Part shown: positions 1-7,686 of the stretch, piece after piece
Position numbering within the stretch: the first letter of the stretch is position 1
Layout of the letters: each line of letters opens with the position of its first letter
NCBI RefSeq assembly: GCF_007004655.1
Contig: NZ_ML660092.1
Location: forward strand, 62,001-126,000
Reading direction: 5' to 3'
Source of the DNA: Exilibacterium tricleocarpae
GTDB lineage: Bacteria > Pseudomonadota > Gammaproteobacteria > Pseudomonadales > Cellvibrionaceae
Length of the DNA: 64,000 nt
Notes under the pieces: generated by a model
What the model was told of the DNA's origin: nothing
What the model saw: only the letters and a program-made list of their open reading frames with translations
The model's database searches: none
Translations under genes and position numbers: made by a program

Positions 1-493
1 CACCCGGGGTGTAAACCCCTTCATCGTCGGAAAAGCTGCCCTTTAACACTACTGTCACTTCCTGGCCCCGGTGATCGTGTTCTGCTACCTTGCCGCCGCG
101 GCTGATTTTGTGCAGCGCGACTTCATAACGGTCCTGTCCGGCCTGAAGCCGCGATACCCGCAGCGATGGCGACAGTCGCCGCCAGCGCAGGGATTTAAGG
201 TCGGGCACCAGCTTTTCCAGCACCTGGGGCAGGTTGAAGCGATTGGCCGGCTTGGGCTGCTGCTGCACAGGGGTGTCAAGTCGGGCCATGACGCTGTCGA
301 GCAGGTCGGCTGCAACGGGTACCGCCTGGGTATCGGCCAGCAGCGTGCCGCCGAGGTCGTTGAGCGACTCCAGGCGATGCCGGCAGCGGGAACAGAAGTG
401 CAGGTGTGCCGAGACGCCGATCGATAGACCGAACGGGAGGCTGCCTGCGGCGTACTCTGCCAGTAGGTTTTCATTGGGGTGGTGTTTTACCAT
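1..493 (-). CDS. chrR: ChrR-type zinc anti-sigma factor (partial, C-terminus outside window)
   Basis: The reading frame starts at the ATG at 493 and stays open to the window edge (164 residues seen). Near residues 28-36 it has a histidine followed by CxxC (HLHFCSRC), the zinc-binding anti-sigma element of the ChrR/ZAS group. The far end (about residues 140-164) has HDHRGQEVTVVLKGSF, the start of the ChrR cupin domain. In this family the N-terminal domain holds the ECF sigma factor inactive in the cytoplasm, and the cupin domain is needed for release, for example by singlet oxygen in Rhodobacter. The gene lies 70 bases downstream of the sigma gene on the same strand, so the two are probably co-transcribed from the promoter at 1273-1298. 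The family assignment is firm; the inducing signal is inferred from relatives. Confidence 0.9.
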   Translation of the reverse strand, partial: MVKHHPNENLLAEYAAGSLPFGLSIGVSAHLHFCSRCRHRLESLNDLGGTLLADTQAVPVAADLLDSVMARLDTPVQQQPKPANRFNLPQVLEKLVPDLKSLRWRRLSPSLRVSRLQAGQDRYEVALHKISRGGKVAEHDHRGQEVTVVLKGSFSDDEGVYTPG

Positions 494-563
494 CGTACTC
501 ACCTATAACCTTTAATAACCTTAACCTTGAAATAGCCTTTGCCTGTGAGGCCTTACCTTAATC

Positions 564-1139
564 CTACCGGGCTGTTATCAGCACCTGTAGTTTCTTGATT
601 GCCAGGCGCACCCGGGATTTTACCGTCCCCAGGGGCAGGTCCAGCTCCTGAGCCACTTCGGCGTGGGATTTGCCCTCCATATAGACCTTGGTCAGGATGT
701 GCGACTGTTCCGGCGGCAGTTCGCGGAACGATGAGCGAATGGAGTCCTGATTGCGCGTGTGCTGCAACAGCGAGTAGGGTTCGTTTTCATCTTCCTGTTG
801 CCAGACATCGTCCGCCGCCAGACTCGTACTCTGGTGCTTGGCGCCGCGGCGCAACAGATCGATGCGGCAGTTGCGGGCGATGGTGTAAATCCAGGTGCTG
901 GCGGCGGCCTTGCGGGGATCGAAGTAAGGGGCCTTTTGCCAGACTTTGAGCATGACCTCCTGGACCAGCTCGTCGCCGCCGTGGGGGCCTGCCGCCGCCG
1001 GCATCTTCGACAGGCTGTAGCCCTTGATCAGGGGCGCGAAGTGTTTGAATAGCTCTTTGAAGGCGCTCCGGTCCCGCTGCTTGCCCACCTGTGATAGCAG
1101 GTTGCTCCAGTCGTCTCGGCGCTCGGACTTCAATTCCAT
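564..1139 (-). CDS. ECF RNA polymerase sigma factor, RpoE/ECF11 type partnered with ChrR
   Basis: This encodes a 191-residue group 4 sigma factor. Region 2 is visible from AFKELFKHFAPLIKGYSL through ASTWIYTIARNCRIDLLRR, and region 4 in the last 60 residues with ELPPEQSHILTKVYMEG and the helix-turn-helix LDLPLGTVKSRVRLAIKKL. Together with the anti-sigma gene just downstream it forms the RpoE-ChrR regulatory pair, known in relatives to answer singlet oxygen and other oxidants. The start at 1139 (MELKSERRDDW) gives the usual family length. In-frame starts at 1214 (ATG) and 1241 (TTG) lie downstream of the predicted transcription start (about 1266) and cannot be excluded; none has a strong ribosome binding site. 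Confidence 0.92.
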   Translation of the reverse strand: MELKSERRDDWSNLLSQVGKQRDRSAFKELFKHFAPLIKGYSLSKMPAAAGPHGGDELVQEVMLKVWQKAPYFDPRKAAASTWIYTIARNCRIDLLRRGAKHQSTSLAADDVWQQEDENEPYSLLQHTRNQDSIRSSFRELPPEQSHILTKVYMEGKSHAEVAQELDLPLGTVKSRVRLAIKKLQVLITAR

Positions 1140-1272
1140 TACGCTGTCTCTGTCCGGGTCGGGTCTGGCATGAGGGCCGGATTCAACCCTATAATCTGGG
1201 TGGCTTTTAAGCATAGTAACCAGTCGCTGTGTGAGTGCCAATATCGAATAGTTGGTATCTTCAGCACAACTC

Positions 1273-1298
1273 TACGCACTTTTCCGGCGATTGGATCA
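1273..1298 (-). promoter_or_regulatory. ECF-type promoter of the sigma/anti-sigma operon
   Basis: On the minus strand TGATCC (1298-1293) is followed by exactly 16 bases and CGTA (1276-1273). This is the layout of ECF11/RpoE-ChrR promoters and would make the sigma gene autoregulated. It lies about 135 bases upstream of the chosen sigma start. Confidence 0.7.
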
Positions 1299-1355
1299 CC
1301 GGCGCATCCACGGGCCCAGTATATAGAGAAAGCCGGCAGCAGTGTGGCACGCCAG

Positions 1356-1381
1356 TGATCCAAGGCGCCGGCTAAATCGTA
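1356..1381 (+). promoter_or_regulatory. ECF-type promoter of the SnoaL-SDR-FAD-cfa operon
   Basis: TGATCC (1356-1361), 16 bases, then CGTA (1378-1381): the same element and spacing as the divergent promoter at 1273-1298. Transcription should start near 1388. That is almost on the upstream ATG at 1391 and favours the internal ATG at 1445 as the real start of the first gene. Confidence 0.75.
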
Positions 1382-1444
1382 ATTTGGGGTATGAATATTA
1401 CAGTGCAGCCTCCAACCACACTCACCGCCGGAAAGCCGTTTGCC

Positions 1445-1867
1445 ATGACTGATGTCGTTGAGCGGTTCAAACGGTATTACGAGATCTATGATCCCGACAC
1501 GCTGGATGACCTGGACGCCGTCTACAGCGACGATATCGAATTCCGCGATCCCATTCACACCCTGTCCGGCAGGATCGAGGTTAAAGCCTATCTCCGCGAT
1601 ATGGCTCGCAATCTCAACTCCTGTCGCTTTTTTTACCTGGATGAGCAGGTGATGCCCGGCGTGGCCTTCATCAAGTGGAATATGCATTTCAGCCACCCGA
1701 AACTGGCGGGCGGTAAAGAGGTGATGGTACGCGGGATAACCGAGGTGCGGTTCAATGAACGCATCTATTACCACGAAGATTTTTACGACATGGGTGCTAT
1801 GGTGTACGAGCATGTACCGCTGCTCGGCCGCCTGGTCCAGTGGCTGCGACGACGCCTGGCGCCCTAG
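1445..1867 (+). CDS. SnoaL/NTF2-like protein, first gene of the ChrR-regulon operon
   Basis: The 140-residue product has the SnoaL-like NTF2 fold pattern: a start MTDVVERFKRYYEIYDPDTL, then YSDDIEFRDPIHTLSG, and the late conserved segment YYHEDFYDMGAMVYEHVPLLG. Members of this group occur beside SDR, FAD-oxidoreductase and Cfa-like genes in RpoE-ChrR regulons; their exact reaction is not known to me. An in-frame ATG at 1391 would add 18 residues, but the predicted transcription start lies only a few bases before it. The ATG at 1445 has GGAAAG about nine bases upstream, so I prefer it. It heads an operon running to 7538. Confidence 0.85.
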   Translation: MTDVVERFKRYYEIYDPDTLDDLDAVYSDDIEFRDPIHTLSGRIEVKAYLRDMARNLNSCRFFYLDEQVMPGVAFIKWNMHFSHPKLAGGKEVMVRGITEVRFNERIYYHEDFYDMGAMVYEHVPLLGRLVQWLRRRLAP

Positions 1868-1893
1868 CGCCCAACGACTTGGGAATGTAAACC

Positions 1894-2664
1894 ATGGCTT
1901 CAGTAAGCGGAGCAAATATCTGGATCACCGGTGCCAGTTCAGGCATCGGCAGGGCGCTGGCCCTGCAGCTGGCGGAGGCCGGCAATACTGTCTTTGCCAG
2001 TGGTCGCAACGAGGCGGCGCTGGCAGGTCTGTGCGCCCAAAATCCCCAGCGGCTGGTGGCGCTGGCCTGCGACGTCAGCGACGATAACGGGATGGAGGAG
2101 GCGGGTCGCCGCCTGCGGTCCATGACCGACAGTCTTGATATGGTGATCCTGAACGCCGGCACCTGTGAATACGTCGATAACGCCGAACTCGACAACGCGC
2201 TGTTTCGACGTGTATTCGCAGTCAACCTGTTTGGCGTGGTCAATACGCTGACGGTGGCCAAACCGCTGCTGCAAAAAGCCCAGCGGCGGGGACATATCGT
2301 CGGCATCGGCAGTCTCTCGACCGTGGTGGGGCTGCCCCGGGCGGAAGCCTACGGCGCCTCCAAGGCGGCCATGCAGTATTTGCTCGACTCCCTGCGCGTA
2401 GACCTGGCACATGAAAAGATAGACGTTACTGTGGTTCGCCCCGGCTTTGTGGAAACACCCATGACCGCCGCCAATGATTTTCCCATGCCGTTTGCCATGG
2501 ACGCCGAGCGAGCGGCAACTATCATCCTGCGCGGTATTGCCGGGCGGCAGCGGGTGGTTGAATTCCCACTGCGGCTGAGTTGGTCACTGAAACTGGCGGC
2601 GCTGTGTTCAGGGTTGTGGTATCGGGTGGCGGCGCCGCGCTTAAACCGCGCCAATAAACTGTAG
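1894..2664 (+). CDS. Short-chain dehydrogenase/reductase (ChrR-regulon operon)
   Basis: The 256-residue SDR has the nucleotide loop TGASSGIG (residues 12-19), the NAG motif in LNAGTCEY and the catalytic YGASKAA near residues 153-159. It starts 26 bases after the SnoaL-like gene. The same gene order (SnoaL, SDR, FAD oxidoreductase, DUF1365, Cfa) is found with ECF sigma/ChrR pairs in other Proteobacteria, which points to a step in membrane fatty-acid modification. The substrate cannot be read from the sequence. Confidence 0.9.
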   Translation: MASVSGANIWITGASSGIGRALALQLAEAGNTVFASGRNEAALAGLCAQNPQRLVALACDVSDDNGMEEAGRRLRSMTDSLDMVILNAGTCEYVDNAELDNALFRRVFAVNLFGVVNTLTVAKPLLQKAQRRGHIVGIGSLSTVVGLPRAEAYGASKAAMQYLLDSLRVDLAHEKIDVTVVRPGFVETPMTAANDFPMPFAMDAERAATIILRGIAGRQRVVEFPLRLSWSLKLAALCSGLWYRVAAPRLNRANKL

Positions 2665-2744
2665 CGGCAAACTGTGACGAGCGGGAACCGACGTCGTACC
2701 GGAGAGAGAACATTGATAAACAGGATATCCAGAGAGAGAGACGT

Positions 2745-4064
2745 ATGAGAATTGCCATTATCGGCAGTGGTATATCCGGGTTGACCGCTGCTTACCTGCT
2801 CAACCGTGAACACGATATTACTGTGTTTGAGAGTCGGGACCGGATTGGCGGCCACACCGCCACCATCGATGTTTCGGTCAATGGCAGTGAGCAGGCCATA
2901 GATACCGGTTTTATTGTATATAACGATTGGACTTATCCCAACTTTATCGATCTGTTGGCGCAATTGGGGGTGGCTTCCCAGCCAACCAATATGGGTTTTA
3001 GCGTCAGTTGCCGGCAGACCGGACTGGAATACAGCGGCGCCGGTTTCAGTACGCTGTTTGCCCAGCGCCGCAATCTGCTGCGCCCCCGGCACTGGCGCAT
3101 GTTGGCCGATATCGTGCGGTTTAACCGCGAAGCTGTCGCGGACCTGGAGCAGGGGCGTATCGATGCCGCTGCCACACTCGGTGATTACCTGACGCGGCGG
3201 CGTTACTCGCAGGCGTTTATCCGACATTATCTGGTGCCTATGGGGGCGGCCATTTGGTCGGCCAGCACCGATACCATGCTTAATTTCCCCCTGGCATTTT
3301 TCGTGCGTTTTTTTAAAAACCATGGTCTTCTCAGTATCACCGACAGACCCCAGTGGCGTGTTATAAAAGGCGGCTCGCGGGAATACCTCGGGCCGCTGAC
3401 GGCAGGCTTCAAGAAGCGCATCAAGGTGGCCACGCCGATTCAGTCGGTGCGGCGGCAGGGAGATCGGGTTCTGCTCAGCTATCGGGGTGACGACGGCCCG
3501 CGCACGGAAAGCTACGATCATGTGGTGATGGCCTGTCACAGCGATCAGGCGCTGCAACTGTTGGGTGATGCCAGCGCGGCCGAACAGCGGCTGCTCGGCG
3601 CCATACCCTACCAGGACAATGAAGTGATTTTGCACACCGACACCACCCTGCTGCCGCGGCGGCGCTCCACCTGGTCCAGTTGGAATTACCTGCTGACCGA
3701 CTATCGCCAGGAACGCCCGGTGTTGACTTACAATATGAACATCCTGCAGGGGCTTGATCACCCCACCACCTTTTGCGTCACTCTCAACCAGACCGCGGCG
3801 ATCGATCCGGCCAAAATACTCGGTCACTTCAACTATGCACACCCGGTGTTCAATCTCGATGGCATTGCAGCCCAGCAGCGCTGGGGCGATATCAACGGCG
3901 TCAACCGGACTTGGTTCTGCGGCGCGTATTGGGGTAACGGTTTTCACGAAGACGGCGTGAGCAGCGCGTTGCGGGTAGCCGAGGCGCTGGGCGATACTCC
4001 CCTGGCAGCACCTGATGCGCCGGCCGCCAGCACCGACTCGCCGGCGGAAGCGTCCTATGCCTAG
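2745..4064 (+). CDS. FAD-dependent amine-oxidase-like oxidoreductase
   Basis: The 439-residue flavoprotein opens with the Rossmann dinucleotide motif IIGSGISGL (residues 5-13) followed by FESRDRIGGHT, the FAD signature of amine oxidase/phytoene desaturase-like proteins. Near its end, WFCGAYWGNGFHEDGVSSALRVAEAL is the C-terminal FAD-binding stretch. This subgroup sits next to DUF1365 and Cfa-like methyltransferase genes and is thought to oxidise or desaturate acyl chains. The stop codon overlaps the start of the DUF1365 gene, so the two are translationally coupled. Confidence 0.9.
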   Translation: MRIAIIGSGISGLTAAYLLNREHDITVFESRDRIGGHTATIDVSVNGSEQAIDTGFIVYNDWTYPNFIDLLAQLGVASQPTNMGFSVSCRQTGLEYSGAGFSTLFAQRRNLLRPRHWRMLADIVRFNREAVADLEQGRIDAAATLGDYLTRRRYSQAFIRHYLVPMGAAIWSASTDTMLNFPLAFFVRFFKNHGLLSITDRPQWRVIKGGSREYLGPLTAGFKKRIKVATPIQSVRRQGDRVLLSYRGDDGPRTESYDHVVMACHSDQALQLLGDASAAEQRLLGAIPYQDNEVILHTDTTLLPRRRSTWSSWNYLLTDYRQERPVLTYNMNILQGLDHPTTFCVTLNQTAAIDPAKILGHFNYAHPVFNLDGIAAQQRWGDINGVNRTWFCGAYWGNGFHEDGVSSALRVAEALGDTPLAAPDAPAASTDSPAEASYA

Positions 4065-4890
4065 CTCCACTGCGCCTGATCCTGTCTCGCGTGAGGCAGC
4101 CGTGGACAGTCCGGTCGCCGGTGGTGACACGGCCCTGCACAGCGCGATCTACAAAGGGCGTGTTCGCCACCGCCGTTTCAGTCCCAGGTCCCACGCTTTT
4201 ACCTACGATGTTTTTATGGTGTATCTCGATCTCGACGAACTCGATCGGGTATTTGCCGAGAGCTGGTGCTGGTCTGCTACCCGCCCGGCTATCGCCCGGT
4301 TTCGGCGCCGGGATTTCTTTGACCAGGGCGACACACCACTGGCCGACAGCGTGCGCGATCACGTGCTGCAGCAGACCGGGCGGCGCCCGCGAGGGCCGAT
4401 TCGGCTATTGGCCAATCTCAGGTACTTTGGGTATATCATGAACCCGATTACCTGTTACTACTGTTTCGATGAGAGTGGCCAGGGCGTGGAAACCATAGTG
4501 GCGGAAGTCAACAACACGCCCTGGAATCAGCGCCATCGCTATGTACTCAACTGTGATCCTGGCCGCGATAAGCAGCGGCTGACGTTCGGCAAAACCTTTC
4601 ACGTCTCGCCGTTTCAGCCCATGGACACCCGTTATCTGTGGTTGAGCAACTGTCCCGGAAAAACCCTGGCTCTGCATATGGAGAATTTTTCCGGCAGCGA
4701 GCGCTTCTTCGATGCGACCCTGACGCTCAATCGGGAGGAGATCAGTGCTGCCAGTTTGCGCCGTGTGCTTTGGCAATACCCCTTTATGACCGGTAAAGTC
4801 GTTGGCGGTATCTACTGGCAGGCGTTGAAGCTGTTTATGAAACGCATACCCTTTTATGGACACCCCGAGTCGGTGGCCGGAAAATCTTAA
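4057..4890 (+). CDS. DUF1365 family protein
   Basis: The 277-residue product carries the family pattern: SAIYKGRVRHRRFSPRSHAFTYDVFM near the start, then LLANLRYFGYIMNPITCYYCFD and VEVNNTPWNQRHRYVL-type segments (seen as AEVNNTPWNQRHRYVL). Its molecular function is unknown, but it is nearly always coupled with the FAD oxidoreductase and Cfa genes. The start at 4057 (MPSSTAPDPVS) overlaps the previous stop by eight bases. A longer frame from 4015 would run deeper into the upstream gene. Confidence 0.88.
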   Translation: MPSSTAPDPVSREAAVDSPVAGGDTALHSAIYKGRVRHRRFSPRSHAFTYDVFMVYLDLDELDRVFAESWCWSATRPAIARFRRRDFFDQGDTPLADSVRDHVLQQTGRRPRGPIRLLANLRYFGYIMNPITCYYCFDESGQGVETIVAEVNNTPWNQRHRYVLNCDPGRDKQRLTFGKTFHVSPFQPMDTRYLWLSNCPGKTLALHMENFSGSERFFDATLTLNREEISAASLRRVLWQYPFMTGKVVGGIYWQALKLFMKRIPFYGHPESVAGKS

Positions 4891-4932
4891 TTTGTAAAGA
4901 CCTAACCAGGAAAGAAAAGTTGAGGCACAAAC

Positions 4933-6219
4933 ATGACCGCAGTTAGTGTAAACGAAACTAAAACACAAAAAAAACTCAAACCGCGCTTCGTGGATAATAT
5001 AGCGAAAAAGATGGTGTTCAAGCTGTTGGAAAACATTGCCGTCGGCCACCTGATTGTAGAAGATAACGGGGTTACCTATAACTTCGGTCAACCCAAAGAC
5101 CAGACTGACCTGGTCGCGCATATTCATGTCGAGCACCCGTCAATTTATCGTGATGTGTTGTTCAATGGCACCGTCGGTTCGGGCGAGGGCTATATGCTCG
5201 GCAGTTGGCGCTCGCCGGATCTGGTGAAAGTCATCCGCCTGATGGTGTTGAATATGTCGATGTTGAAGGCGATGGATTCGAAGTGGAACTGGATCAAGCA
5301 GTCGCTGGCGCGCCTGATGCACGCGTTTAACCACAACTCCCGCACCGGTTCGCGCAAGAACATTGCCGCGCACTATGATTTGGGCAACGATTTTTTCCAG
5401 TTGTTTCTGGATCACTCGATGATGTACTCGGCGGCCATTTTTCCCTCAGCGGCGGCGAGTCTGGAAGAGGCTTCCGAAAACAAGCTCAAGCATATTTGCG
5501 AGCGTTTGCAACTCGGCCCCACCGACCACCTGTTGGAGATCGGCACCGGCTGGGGCGGTATGGCGATTTACGCGGCCAAACACTACGGCTGCCGGGTAAC
5601 CACAACCACTATTTCCAGAGAGCAGCACGACCACGCCCTGGCCTGGGTACGGCAGGAAGGGCTGGAGGAGCGCGTCACGGTATTGCTGAAGGATTATCGG
5701 GAGCTTACCGGTGTGTACGACAAACTCGTTTCCATCGAGATGATCGAGGCGGTCGGTCACCAGTATTACCAGACTTACTTCCGCCGCTGTGCCGCGTTGT
5801 TGAAACAGGATGGCCTGATGCTGATTCAGTCCATTACGATTCCTGATCAGCGTTACGAACAGTCGCGCAACACGGTGGACTTTATTCAGCGTTATATATT
5901 CCCGGGCGGGGCCCTGCCCTCGATCGAGGTAATTGCCCGACACGTGTCGAGTGACACCGATATGCAGATAGTCGGTCTCGAGGATATCACTCACCACTAC
6001 GCAAAAACCCTCGCGGAATGGAAGCAGCGTTTCCAATTGCGTCTCGATGAAGTCAGGCAATGTGGATTTGATGATATTTTTATCCGTATGTGGGATTTCT
6101 ATTTGAGTTATTGCGAAGGCGGCTTTGCCGAACGGGTGATCGGCACCTCGCAGTTTTTGTTTGCCAAACCACGCTGTCACCAACTGCCCGTATCGACCCA
6201 CCTCGGGGTGCGGGGCTAG
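4933..6219 (+). CDS. cfa: Cyclopropane-fatty-acyl-phospholipid synthase family methyltransferase
   Basis: The 428-residue SAM-dependent methyltransferase has the family segments IAAHYDLGNDFFQLFLD, HSMMYSAAIF and the SAM loop LEIGTGWGG (about residues 201-209), then VSIEMIEAVGHQYY and the C-terminal block WDFYLSYCEGGFAERVIG. Classical Cfa adds a methylene group to unsaturated acyl chains of membrane phospholipids. In RpoE-ChrR regulons the Cfa-like protein with its FAD partner has instead been tied to methylated or furan fatty acids. The operon context here fits that second role, but the sequence alone cannot separate them. Confidence 0.93.
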   Translation: MTAVSVNETKTQKKLKPRFVDNIAKKMVFKLLENIAVGHLIVEDNGVTYNFGQPKDQTDLVAHIHVEHPSIYRDVLFNGTVGSGEGYMLGSWRSPDLVKVIRLMVLNMSMLKAMDSKWNWIKQSLARLMHAFNHNSRTGSRKNIAAHYDLGNDFFQLFLDHSMMYSAAIFPSAAASLEEASENKLKHICERLQLGPTDHLLEIGTGWGGMAIYAAKHYGCRVTTTTISREQHDHALAWVRQEGLEERVTVLLKDYRELTGVYDKLVSIEMIEAVGHQYYQTYFRRCAALLKQDGLMLIQSITIPDQRYEQSRNTVDFIQRYIFPGGALPSIEVIARHVSSDTDMQIVGLEDITHHYAKTLAEWKQRFQLRLDEVRQCGFDDIFIRMWDFYLSYCEGGFAERVIGTSQFLFAKPRCHQLPVSTHLGVRG

Positions 6220-6223
6220 CATT

Positions 6224-6769
6224 GTGACGGCCCTGGCGCAACGCCTGCAGACACGGGTGAAAAACTCCGAACTTGGACGACTGGTGCTCAATGCCGCGTT
6301 GTTCGAGGTCGTGTGGTTTGCCTGTGTCTGGGGTGGTGACGGGATGGCGGCGGCGGCAGTCATTGCCTTGCTTGCGGTGCACGGCTGGTTGGTGATGCGC
6401 GATACGGCCGAGTGGCGATTTATCGCCGCAGTGGCGCTGGTGGGGATTGCCGGTGATTGTCTGTGGTTCGGATTCGGCGTTTTTCAACGCACCGACCAGA
6501 TGTTGCTGCCGCCGCTGTGGCTGATGTTGTTGTGGTTGGCGTTTGCCACCACGTTGAAGCACAGCTTTGCCAAGCTGGGCAATTTTTGGTGGCTGGCAGC
6601 GCTGGTGGGTGCGGTGGCCGGGCCTTTAAGTTATCTGGCCGGTGCGGCCTTAAATGGTGGTGTGGAGTTTGCCCAGCCGCTGTGGCTGTCCTTTGCCGCC
6701 CTGGCGGTCTATTGGGCGGTGTTATTGCCGGGATTGCTGTACTGGGGCAGAAAAACCGGGACTGTTTAG
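6224..6769 (+). CDS. DUF2878 family integral membrane protein
   Basis: Starting at the GTG at 6224, five bases after the cfa stop, the 181-residue protein is mostly hydrophobic with about six membrane segments (for example LLNAALFEVVWFACVW-like, AAAVIALLAVHGWLVM, LLPPLWLMLLWLAFA). The pattern matches DUF2878, a small membrane family repeatedly found after cfa in gammaproteobacterial ChrR regulons. A frame reaching back to 6161 exists but lies inside cfa. Function unknown; a role in the same lipid-modification pathway is inferred from position. Confidence 0.8.
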   Translation: MTALAQRLQTRVKNSELGRLVLNAALFEVVWFACVWGGDGMAAAAVIALLAVHGWLVMRDTAEWRFIAAVALVGIAGDCLWFGFGVFQRTDQMLLPPLWLMLLWLAFATTLKHSFAKLGNFWWLAALVGAVAGPLSYLAGAALNGGVEFAQPLWLSFAALAVYWAVLLPGLLYWGRKTGTV

Positions 6770-6782
6770 CGGGAGTATTACC

Positions 6783-7538
6783 ATGTTTACCAGCGCACTA
6801 GTTATGGGTATTTTGACTGTGTCCTCACCGACGCTGTCCGAATGCAGTCCGGACTCCCAAGCCTCCATCGTGGGACGTGCCACCGATGTGGAAACGGGTG
6901 AGTTTCTTTATTGCGAGTATCACTTTATCGCCGCCGATGGCCAAACCACCACGGTGGAGTATCGCAAGGACAGCAGCCGCCTGTTTGCCAAAAAGCTGCT
7001 GCGTTACTCCGGCGATAACGACGGTCTGGACCTGGCCCGCCCCGAAGTTGAACAGGAGGACTTCCGCATCGGCGAAAAGCGCCAGGCGCTGTGGCGTGGC
7101 GACGATATGTTGTTGCGTTACAAATCCTCGGCGCAGCAGCCCTGGCGCGAAATTGAGGTGGCGAGCCGCCGAATCGATGTGGTCGACGGCGGGTTCGATG
7201 TTGTGGTACGCGATCACTGGGACGAGTTGGTCAGCGGCAAGCCGTTTGTGATCGACTTTGCTTCACCGGTACATCAGCGCAGTATCAAACTGCAGGTGGT
7301 GGCCAAAGAACGGGCGGATTGTGATACGCCGGAGACCGGCGAGGATATCGCCGATGATCGTTTGCAATGCTTCTTTGTGGAGCCGAAAAATCGTTTGCTG
7401 CGCTGGTTTGTCGATCCGCTGCAACTGGTTTACGACCGTCGCAGCCGGCGCCTGCATCAGTATTTCGGTGTCGTCAATGTCGTGAGTGGCGAGGGCGAGG
7501 CGATCAGTGCGCGGATTACCTATTATTACAATTCTTGA
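6783..7538 (+). CDS. Exported conserved protein, last gene of the cfa operon
   Basis: The 251-residue product starts at the ATG at 6783 with a short hydrophobic leader (MFTSALVMGILTVSS) that looks like a cleavable signal peptide. The mature part is polar and beta-rich, with no enzyme motif I recognise. It lies 13 bases after the DUF2878 gene and before a strong hairpin, so it is the last operon member. A periplasmic accessory to the lipid-modification system is an inference from position only. Confidence 0.75.
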   Translation: MFTSALVMGILTVSSPTLSECSPDSQASIVGRATDVETGEFLYCEYHFIAADGQTTTVEYRKDSSRLFAKKLLRYSGDNDGLDLARPEVEQEDFRIGEKRQALWRGDDMLLRYKSSAQQPWREIEVASRRIDVVDGGFDVVVRDHWDELVSGKPFVIDFASPVHQRSIKLQVVAKERADCDTPETGEDIADDRLQCFFVEPKNRLLRWFVDPLQLVYDRRSRRLHQYFGVVNVVSGEGEAISARITYYYNS

Positions 7539-7544
7539 ATCTAC

Positions 7545-7593
7545 AGCCGGTCACAACCAGGCGACAGCACCGGAAGCCTGATTGTGACCGGCT
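7545..7593. terminator. Hairpin between convergent genes
   Basis: A 12-base arm, AGCCGGTCACAA (7545-7556), is matched exactly by its inverse complement at 7582-7593, with extra partial pairing inside. It lies between the end of the cfa operon and the end of the convergent chemoreceptor gene. There is no clear T-run after the stem, so it may act as a Rho-assisted or bidirectional terminator. Confidence 0.6.
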
Positions 7594-7686
7594 AAGGGCG
7601 TTTGCTGTCAACCTTTTGTCCCGACTCAGGCTTGCTTTTGCCACTGGCTTGCTGCCATCTGGAAAATCCTGCCAGGACTGAAAAAA

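Noticed and set aside
1139-1915. 258-residue antisense frame over the SnoaL-like gene
   Set aside because: No domain, and the plus-strand gene has family motifs and an ECF promoter.
2349-4130. 593-residue frame antisense to the FAD oxidoreductase gene
   Set aside because: GC-rich mirror frame; the plus strand carries clear FAD motifs and operon context.
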